64,000 nucleotides of DNA from Microthrix sp041394405. GTDB lineage: Bacteria; Actinomycetota; Acidimicrobiia; Acidimicrobiales; Microtrichaceae. Positions 58,229 to 64,000 of the stretch are shown in pieces. The first letter of the stretch is position 1. Each line of letters opens with the position of its first letter. The position numbers and the translations under genes are program-made. The notes under the pieces are model-generated. The model was not told where the DNA came from and did not search any database. It worked only from the letters and a program-made list of their open reading frames with translations. Location of the stretch: the NCBI GenBank assembly GCA_041394405.1, contig JAWKIF010000014.1, forward strand, positions 1 through 64,000, given 5' to 3'.

Positions 58229-59833
58229 GTGCAGGCACAACGAGCGGCGATCACCGCCCAATACGGCCCCGCGATCGGTGCCGTCGTCGGCGGCGCAACC
58301 ACGCTGGCCCTGGCGATCTGGGTGCACTGGGCCTGGTGGATCGTTGCCGCGCCGCTGCTGGGCCTGGTCGTCCTGGCGATCTTCGACTTCTTCCAACGGG
58401 AACACAGCGTGTGGCGCAGCTACCCCATCCTGGGCCACGGCCGCTGGCTGATGGAGGCGGTTCGGCCCGAACTGCAGCAGTACTTCATCGAACGGGACAC
58501 CGATGGCCTGCCCTTCGACCGGGACACACGCTCGCTGGTCTACGAACGAGCCAAGGACACCCGCGAGGACGAACCCTTCGGCACCCAGTTGGACATCTAC
58601 GCCGAGGGCCACGAGTACGTCGAGCACTCTCTCGCACCCCTGCCTCCGTTGGACGACCTCCGGGTGCGGGTTGGCGGGCCCGACTGCACCCGGCCCTACG
58701 ACATGTCGCTCTTCAACATCTCGGCCATGAGTTTCGGATCGCTGTCCGGCAACGCCATCTCGGCGCTCAGCCGCGGGGCCGCCGCGGGCCGATTCCTCCA
58801 TGACACCGGCGAGGGCGGCCTCACGCGCTACCACCTCGATGGCGGAGCGGACCTGAGCTGGGAGATCGGCTCGGGCTACTACGGATGCCGCACCGCGACG
58901 GGCAGCTTCGACCCCGAGCAGTTCGCCGCCAAGGCGGCGCACCCCCAGGTGGTTGCCAGCTGCATCAAGTTGTCCCAGGGGGCGAAGCCCGGACGGGGCG
59001 GCGTGATGCCGGCGGCCAAGGTCACCGACGAGATCGCCGAGATACGGGGCGTTCCGGTGGGCGTGAAGTGCGAATCGCCCGCCGCACACACCGCGTTCTC
59101 AACCCCGCTCGGGCTCGTCGAGTTCGTCGCTCAGCTGCGGGAGCTCAGCGACGGGAAGCCGGTGGGGTTCAAGCTCTGCGTGGGCCGTCGACGCGAGTTC
59201 CTGGCCATCTGTCAGGCGATGCTGGCCACCGGAGTCACCCCGGACTTCATCGTGGTGGATGGGGCAGAGGGCGGCACCGGCGCCGCTCCGCTGGAGTTCG
59301 AGGATCATGTCGGCACCCCGCTCACCGAGGGGCTCATCTTCGTCCACAACGCGCTCGTCGGGTGCGGCCTGCGAGACCGCATCAAGATCGGGTGCAGCGG
59401 CAAGGTGGCCACGGGATTCTCCATCGTTGCCCGGCTCGCCCAGGGAGCCGATTTCACCTACTCGGCCCGAGGCATGATGTTTGCCGTGGGCTGCATCCAG
59501 GCCATGCGCTGCCACAACAACACCTGCCCGGTGGGCGTGGCCACCCAGGACCCCGCCAGAACGCGGGCGCTGGTGGTGGGCGACAAGGCCGACCGGGTCG
59601 CCAAGTTCCACGCCAACACGGTGGCGAGCGCGCTCTCCCTACTGGCCGCCATGGGTCTGGATGGAACCGAACGCCTCGGCCCTCACCTGCTGCGCCGCCG
59701 GGTGAGCCCCGAAACCACCAAGACCTACGACGACCTGTACCACTACCTGGAGCCCGATCAGCTGTTGTCGCTGCCCCCAGCCGACTGGGTCGACGATTGG
59801 GAGGCCGCCGACCCCGCCACGTTCGGCCCCTAA
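58229..59833 (+). CDS. FMN-binding glutamate synthase-family protein
   Basis: 534 residues from GTG 58229. It has an N-terminal hydrophobic hairpin (AIGAVVGGATTLALAIWVHWAWWIVAAPLLGLVVLAIF) and then the glutamate-synthase FMN domain: FNISAMSFGSLSGNAISALSRGA, HDTGEGGLTRYH, GAKPGRGGVMPA, DFIVVDGAEGGTGAAPLEF and the [3Fe-4S] cysteines in CIQAMRCHNNTCPVGVATQ. It lacks the glutamine amidotransferase domain of GltB, so it is a membrane-attached relative with an unproven substrate. The stop overlaps that of the convergent HD gene. Confidence 0.88.
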   Translation: MQAQRAAITAQYGPAIGAVVGGATTLALAIWVHWAWWIVAAPLLGLVVLAIFDFFQREHSVWRSYPILGHGRWLMEAVRPELQQYFIERDTDGLPFDRDTRSLVYERAKDTREDEPFGTQLDIYAEGHEYVEHSLAPLPPLDDLRVRVGGPDCTRPYDMSLFNISAMSFGSLSGNAISALSRGAAAGRFLHDTGEGGLTRYHLDGGADLSWEIGSGYYGCRTATGSFDPEQFAAKAAHPQVVASCIKLSQGAKPGRGGVMPAAKVTDEIAEIRGVPVGVKCESPAAHTAFSTPLGLVEFVAQLRELSDGKPVGFKLCVGRRREFLAICQAMLATGVTPDFIVVDGAEGGTGAAPLEFEDHVGTPLTEGLIFVHNALVGCGLRDRIKIGCSGKVATGFSIVARLAQGADFTYSARGMMFAVGCIQAMRCHNNTCPVGVATQDPARTRALVVGDKADRVAKFHANTVASALSLLAAMGLDGTERLGPHLLRRRVSPETTKTYDDLYHYLEPDQLLSLPPADWVDDWEAADPATFGP

Positions 59834-60447
59834 TCGCTCCTCATGTAGATCGAGCGCTTGGGCCGGGCGAAGAACCCCTCCAGCAACGGCCGGAACTCCT
59901 CCAGATCCATCGACGGGTAGCCCGGGTCGAACGCAGCCTGGTCGTACTCGGCGCAGAACTCCGCACACAGGTCGTAGTGGGGATGGCCCTCGAACTGGTC
60001 CCGCAGGTTGGGGTCGAGGCCCAGGTACTGGAAGAAGTAGTACCCCTGAAACACCCCGTGCTGGGCCACCATCCAGTGCAGATCGTCGTCCACGAACGGC
60101 CAGATGATGGCCGCTGCGACATCGGGGTGGTTGAAGCTTCCGAGCGTGTCGCCGATGTCGTGCAACAACGCACACGCCACGTAATCGTCGCTGCGGTTGT
60201 CCCGAGCCGCCCGGGTTGCGGTCTGGGTGGAGTGGCTCAGCCGGTCCACCACGAAGCCGCCGTAGTCGCCGGCCAGCAGCCCGAGATGGCTCATGACCCG
60301 GTCGGCGAGCCCCGGGTAAAGTTCCAACTGCGCCGCCACAATGCGATCCCAGTCGGCCTGGGTGCCCTCGGTCATGGAATGAAACGCCGCTCGGGGGTGG
60401 GATTCCCCACGGGTGGCGCCTGCGTTGTCCTCGATGCTCGTCGTCAT
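59830..60447 (-). CDS. HD-domain metal-dependent phosphohydrolase/oxygenase-like protein
   Basis: 205 residues from ATG 60447 (GAGACT 7 bases upstream). HD-fold ligands are RLSHSTQTATRAARD (His), ACALLHDIGDTLGSFNHPD (HD and His) and VAQHGVFQGYYFFQYLG. This resembles the diiron PhnZ/inositol-oxygenase branch of HD proteins more than nucleotide phosphohydrolases. The substrate is unknown. Its stop codon overlaps the stop of the glutamate synthase-like gene on the other strand. Confidence 0.75.
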   Translation of the reverse strand: MTTSIEDNAGATRGESHPRAAFHSMTEGTQADWDRIVAAQLELYPGLADRVMSHLGLLAGDYGGFVVDRLSHSTQTATRAARDNRSDDYVACALLHDIGDTLGSFNHPDVAAAIIWPFVDDDLHWMVAQHGVFQGYYFFQYLGLDPNLRDQFEGHPHYDLCAEFCAEYDQAAFDPGYPSMDLEEFRPLLEGFFARPKRSIYMRSD

Positions 60448-60582
60448 GCGCCTCAGTCTCGACCCCCCCTGCGCCGCACTCAACCCTCGTCGCCCTACGG
60501 CCGCCCACGCCGGGGGCGGAACCGATAGCGTCCGGTCCCACAGTCGCAGCCCGCTCGGGGCGCAACCACAGGGGGAACCGCC

Positions 60583-61158
60583 GTGTCCGTGTCAGAGTCG
60601 ATGTTGGATGATCTGCCCTCACCAAACGCCGGTTGGTGGCTCCCAGTGGTCGCCGGTCTGATCTCGGTGCTCTTCGGATTCGGGGTGTTGTCGTTCAACT
60701 ACGCCACGCTGTGGGCGGTCACCATCGCCGCCGGCATCGGATTTCTTCTGACCGGGGCAGCCGACGTGGCCGCAGGCCTGAACGCCAAGGGTTCCACCCG
60801 CATTCTGGGCCTGGTGCTGGGCGTGCTGGCCATCGGCGCCGGCATCATCGCGTTCGTCTGGCCCGAGGCCACCTTCGTCGTGCTCGCCCGCCTGGTGGCG
60901 TGGCTGCTGTTGCTCCGAGGGGTGTTCGGCATCGTCGGCGCCTTGGAGGCCAAGGCGCGGGCCGTCGAGCTGTGGTGGGTTCCCCTCGTCCTGTCGGTCC
61001 TCGAGGTGGTCGTGGCCATTTGGGCGGTGCGCTACCCGGGCCGTTCGGTGGTGCTGTTGGTGTTGTGGATCGGCATCTCCGCCATCACGAGAGGGCTTGC
61101 GCTCATCACCGTCGGGTTCAGCTTCCGCTCCCTGGCGAAGGCCGAAGCTGCGGCCTGA
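60583..61158 (+). CDS. HdeD-family (DUF308) membrane protein
   Basis: 191 residues from GTG 60583. Six hydrophobic helices in three pairs, with repeats such as WWLPVVAGLISVLFGFGVL, TRILGLVLGVLAIGAGIIAFVWPEAT and LWIGISAITRGLALITVGF, typical of HdeD/DUF308 proteins. HdeD is linked to acid resistance in enteric bacteria; the role here is unknown. GGGGGAACC precedes the start. Convergent with the GGDEF-EAL gene. Confidence 0.8.
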   Translation: MSVSESMLDDLPSPNAGWWLPVVAGLISVLFGFGVLSFNYATLWAVTIAAGIGFLLTGAADVAAGLNAKGSTRILGLVLGVLAIGAGIIAFVWPEATFVVLARLVAWLLLLRGVFGIVGALEAKARAVELWWVPLVLSVLEVVVAIWAVRYPGRSVVLLVLWIGISAITRGLALITVGFSFRSLAKAEAAA

Positions 61159-61167
61159 GCCCACCCG

Positions 61168-63453
61168 TCAGTGCGACAGACGGACGCCCTGACTCAGAAG
61201 TTCGCCAATTCCCTCGCTGCTCAGCGGCCGCGCGAAGAGAAACCCCTGGCCAAGCGTGCACCGCAGCGCCCGGAGTTGGGCCAGCTCAACGGGCGTCTCG
61301 ATGCCTTCGGCCACCGTGTCCAACCCCATCTCTCGCCCCAGCGTCAGCATGGTCTTGACCACCGAGCCGGGATTGGCGGCGCTTCCGAGCCCGCTGATGA
61401 AGCTTCGATCGATCTTCAACACATCAAACGGGTAGTTCTGGATGTATTGAAGTGAGGAGAACCCCGTTCCGAAGTCGTCGATCGCCAGCTTGACGCCCAG
61501 CGCCTTGAGGGCTTGCAGTCGTTCGCCGCTGGCCTCGGCATCAACCAGGAACAGGCTCTCGGTCACCTCCAGCGTGAGCGCCGAGGCCGGCAGGCCGCTG
61601 TCGGCCAACGCGGCGCTGACGTGGTCGAGCACATCGGGGTGCTCCAGCTGCCGAGGGCTCAGGTTCACGCTAACCCCCAGGCCGGAGGCGGCCGGAACGG
61701 CCTCCCGTAGCTCCTGGCAGCGACGGGTGGCGGCATTGAGGACCACTCGACCCAGCTCGACGATCAGGCCGGTCTCTTCCGCGGCGGGGATGAACTCCAG
61801 GGGCGGAACCAGCCCGCGTTCCGGGTGCTCCCATCGCACCAGGGCCTCCATGCCCACCACCTCACGGGGCTGCAGACAGACCACCGGCTGGTAGTGGGTC
61901 ACGAACTCGCCCCGCTCCAACCCACCGGCCAGCGACTCGGTGACCGACCGGGTGTCGAGGCGGCTCTCCCCCATCGGCTTGGCATACAACGCGACGCCGG
62001 ACCGACCCTGGCGCTTCACCGAATACATGGCGATGTCGGCGCGCCGCAGCAGCTCATCACCCGAGGCTTCGTCGCCATCGACCACGGCCACGCCGATGCT
62101 GGCGGTAGAGAGGCCCCGGGAACCCACCGGCCCGACGATTCGGGCGATGCCATGGCGGAGCCGGTTGGCCAGCGCCATCGCCGCCTCCGCCGTCGTGTCC
62201 TCCATCAGCACGGCGAATTCGTCGCCCCCCAGGCGGGCCGCACTGTCGTAGGCCCGGCCGGCATCGGTGAGCACCTCGCCGACCTTTCGCAGCAGCTCAT
62301 CTCCGGCCGAATGACCCAACGAATCGTTCACCCGCTTGAAGCGATCAAGGTCGATGAACAGCAGCGCCGTCGCGCAGCCGCGTCGGCCGGCGAGCGCCAG
62401 GGCGTGGCCGAGGCGGTCGAGAAACAGCGCTCGGTTGGCCAACCCGGTCAGCGTGTCATGAAAGGCGTGATGCAGCTCGTGCACGGTGCTGGCATCGGTG
62501 ATGGCAATGCTGGCTTGCCCGGCGAACGTTTCCACGGCCGAGGTATCGATCTGGTGGTGCGCCCCGATCACCGTTGGGCGCATCAGAAACAGCCCACCCC
62601 GGGATGCGCCGTTGTCGCACACCGGCGCACCCGCGACGGTGACGGGACTGGCGGCGCCGCCCTTCAGCGGCAGTGCCATCATTCTGGGGGCGTCCAGCTC
62701 CCCCGATGCCGCTTGCTGACCCAGGGTCACCAACAGGGATGGATCCATGGACCGAACCAGGCGACGCCCCATGTCAGTGCCCGCAGAAATTGCCCGGCCG
62801 CCGGCGTTTCCGGCTGCGGTCATGCCGATTCCCACCACATCGGCGTCCAACAGCCCCGCCGCCTCGTCGGTGATGGCCTGAAGGATCTCATCCAACGGGT
62901 GCCGCTGGGAGATGAGCCGTTGCACGCGGAGGTTGGCCTCCAGCATGGCGCGATGCGAGCGCTGGCGGGCCAACAGCGCTTCGTTGTCGGCCATCTGGCG
63001 TTCGGCGATGTCCTGCAACTGGCGTTGCCGCTCCACCGTCTCCAACAGCCGCACCGTGAGCACCAGGATGCGCCCCATGGCCCGGGCGCTGGCTCGCTCC
63101 CCGGGGGTCAGCTCGCCCGAGGCACGGGCGATGACCAGCACGTCGTTGGAGTCGTCCAATGGCACAGCGGTCGCGCGGATCACACCGAGACCGGGAACGT
63201 CGACGCTGTGGTTCCACCCCAAGGCAACGCCACGGAGGTCGTGGTGGTGGATCGAGCCGCGGGGGTATCCAACCGACACCGACACCGCGCCGCCACGCAC
63301 CAGGGCACAGACCTCGGCCTCGCAGGCCTCCGCCAGGCGGAGGACGCCATCGCTGAGCGCGCTACCGACGTCGGTCGCCGCCGAAATGGCGCCCAGGAAC
63401 TCGGGCAGCTCGGCGATCGCCGGAATCGACGAGGCCTTGGTCAGCGCGGTCAT
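61168..63453 (-). CDS. GGDEF-EAL bifunctional cyclic-di-GMP protein with N-terminal GAF-type sensor
   Basis: 761 residues. Residues 1-140 and 170-325 look like GAF-type sensory modules joined by a coiled coil (ERQRQLQDIAERQMADNEALLARQ). The diguanylate cyclase part has intact GGDEF (409-413) with an I-site R-A-Y-D (400-403) exactly five residues before it. The phosphodiesterase part has EAL (536-538), NLSPRQL, LEVTESLFL, DDFGTGFSSLQY and VAEGIE, so both active sites look functional. The start overlaps the stop of the FIST gene (ATGA), indicating a sensor-output pair. Confidence 0.93.
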   Translation of the reverse strand: MTALTKASSIPAIAELPEFLGAISAATDVGSALSDGVLRLAEACEAEVCALVRGGAVSVSVGYPRGSIHHHDLRGVALGWNHSVDVPGLGVIRATAVPLDDSNDVLVIARASGELTPGERASARAMGRILVLTVRLLETVERQRQLQDIAERQMADNEALLARQRSHRAMLEANLRVQRLISQRHPLDEILQAITDEAAGLLDADVVGIGMTAAGNAGGRAISAGTDMGRRLVRSMDPSLLVTLGQQAASGELDAPRMMALPLKGGAASPVTVAGAPVCDNGASRGGLFLMRPTVIGAHHQIDTSAVETFAGQASIAITDASTVHELHHAFHDTLTGLANRALFLDRLGHALALAGRRGCATALLFIDLDRFKRVNDSLGHSAGDELLRKVGEVLTDAGRAYDSAARLGGDEFAVLMEDTTAEAAMALANRLRHGIARIVGPVGSRGLSTASIGVAVVDGDEASGDELLRRADIAMYSVKRQGRSGVALYAKPMGESRLDTRSVTESLAGGLERGEFVTHYQPVVCLQPREVVGMEALVRWEHPERGLVPPLEFIPAAEETGLIVELGRVVLNAATRRCQELREAVPAASGLGVSVNLSPRQLEHPDVLDHVSAALADSGLPASALTLEVTESLFLVDAEASGERLQALKALGVKLAIDDFGTGFSSLQYIQNYPFDVLKIDRSFISGLGSAANPGSVVKTMLTLGREMGLDTVAEGIETPVELAQLRALRCTLGQGFLFARPLSSEGIGELLSQGVRLSH

Positions 63454-64000
63454 GCGAAGGCCAGCGACACAAGCGTCTGGTTGTGAAACCCGCGCACGCC
63501 GTGGGTGCGAGCGAACTCGCCATAGGTGTAGAAGCCGGCGACCGGGGTCTCCCCGAGGACGCTCCGCATGGCCGACAGCTCCCCCTGCCCCATCCGTCCG
63601 GCACCGTCCAGGACGCTCCGGCGGGCGATGCAGTCAAAGAGCAGCGCGCCGATGGGCGCGTTGCCGCCCAACTGGCCGATCGCAGACTCGCACGAGTCGA
63701 CCGTTCCCCGAAGCACGGTTTCGGCGTTGCCCTCCATGAGCCACACCCAGGAGCCCTCGGGCACCTCGGCGATCAACCGCAACGCTCGGCGATCGACGTC
63801 GCAGCCGCTCACGAATCGAACCTCCTCGCAGGCTCGCCGCTGAAGGCCCAGGGGGTGCGTGCTGGCAAACGCAGTCAGCGCCGCACCGTCCTCGAGCAGG
63901 TCCGCCCGGCCGAGGTGGCGAAGGTAGACGTCCAATGCGGGTTCGCCGTCCAGCTCGGATACCTCGGTATCGGTGCTGCGCGTCACCAACATCGCCTCGC
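63450..64000 (-). CDS. FIST-domain sensor protein, 5' end beyond the window
   Basis: The C-terminal 180-odd residues of a FIST protein: DVYLRHLGRADLL, ALRLIAEVPEGSWVWLMEGNAETVL, GALLFDCIARRSVL and the very typical end VAGFYTYGEFARTHGVRGFHNQTLVSLAFA of FIST_C. FIST domains bind small ligands and are coupled to signalling outputs. Here the next gene is a GGDEF-EAL enzyme overlapping by 4 bases. The frame is open to the window end, and a FIST_N domain should lie beyond it, so the ATG at 63992 is probably internal. Confidence 0.85.
   Translation of the reverse strand, partial: EAMLVTRSTDTEVSELDGEPALDVYLRHLGRADLLEDGAALTAFASTHPLGLQRRACEEVRFVSGCDVDRRALRLIAEVPEGSWVWLMEGNAETVLRGTVDSCESAIGQLGGNAPIGALLFDCIARRSVLDGAGRMGQGELSAMRSVLGETPVAGFYTYGEFARTHGVRGFHNQTLVSLAFA

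Noticed and set aside
1..64000. tRNA or rRNA gene as the integration target of the island
   Set aside because: No cloverleaf with a T-psi-C-type GGTTCGAATCC segment, and no rRNA sequence, was recognised by eye. A covariance-model scan would be needed to exclude a tRNA fully.

Overview
The window reads as chromosomal DNA of a high-GC actinobacterium. Supporting points are a mycothiol-dependent maleylpyruvate-isomerase-family protein, an operator that fits the KstR consensus of steroid-degrading actinobacteria, frequent GTG starts, many ATGA/GTGA gene overlaps, and a -10-like hexamer 6-8 nt before many start codons (leaderless mRNAs). The mix of genes (Rieske oxygenase, CYP, KstR-like site, encapsulated-ferritin protein) would fit an Acidimicrobiia-type organism. 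The genus cannot be fixed from sequence alone.

Positions 1 to about 18,940 form a mobile-element graveyard. From left to right it holds: a decayed tyrosine-recombinase pair (1-1,010); a block of lower-GC secreted or unknown genes, several frameshifted (1,008-4,594); an IS256 remnant (4,994-5,320) next to IS21-like terminal repeats (5,318-5,399); a frameshifted IS3 element (5,480-6,767); and a complete three-gene Tn554-like recombinase element (7,292-10,767) sitting inside an IS3 orfB (7,078-11,432). Next come an IS30 pseudogene (11,588-12,527) and a cysteine-rich gene (12,679-14,485) split by an IS5-like element (13,189-14,196). A DUF6788-plus-transposase element (14,486-17,877) follows; its transposase is split by a two-ORF DDE insertion sequence (15,615-17,183). 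An intact IS5-family element (17,878-18,940) ends exactly on the stop codon of the first chromosomal gene. Three of these insertions can be removed on paper to restore open frames: the recombinase element in IS3 orfB, the inner IS in the DUF6788-linked transposase, and the IS5-like element in the cysteine-rich gene.

Positions 18,938-27,088 are a leftward run: siderophore-interacting protein (frameshifted), crotonase, amidase (frameshifted), NeuD-like acyltransferase, Rieske oxygenase, zinc-ribbon protein, two paralogous ferritin-like diiron proteins, and a secreted PHB-depolymerase/esterase-like lipoprotein. A perfect inverted repeat with a KstR-type core lies just upstream of the Rieske gene.

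Positions 27,251-37,764 run rightward. A hendecad-repeat coiled-coil membrane protein, SDR, methyltransferase, MDMPI-type enzyme, VTT and TauE membrane proteins come first. Then comes a six-gene surface-glycan cluster: methyltransferase, GT2, RffA aminotransferase, GT2, sulfotransferase, flippase, with the last four genes overlapping.

Positions 37,871-64,000 hold an encapsulated-ferritin protein with no encapsulin next to it, an AtuA-family protein, an EthD protein, a cold-shock protein with a long leader, and a four-gene peptidoglycan/amino-sugar recycling operon (MurE-like ligase, glycosyltransferase, MurQ, BadF-type kinase). They also hold a TetR regulator, an arylsulfatase with a repeat expansion, a patatin, a RecQ-like helicase with a phosphoribosyltransferase tail, a P450/nitronate-monooxygenase pair, a GH3 glycosidase whose 5' end copies that of the P450 gene, a ferredoxin-dependent glutamate-synthase-type enzyme, an HD hydrolase, a DUF308 membrane protein, and a GGDEF-EAL protein coupled to a FIST sensor cut by the window edge. 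No rRNA, tRNA or CRISPR array was recognised.
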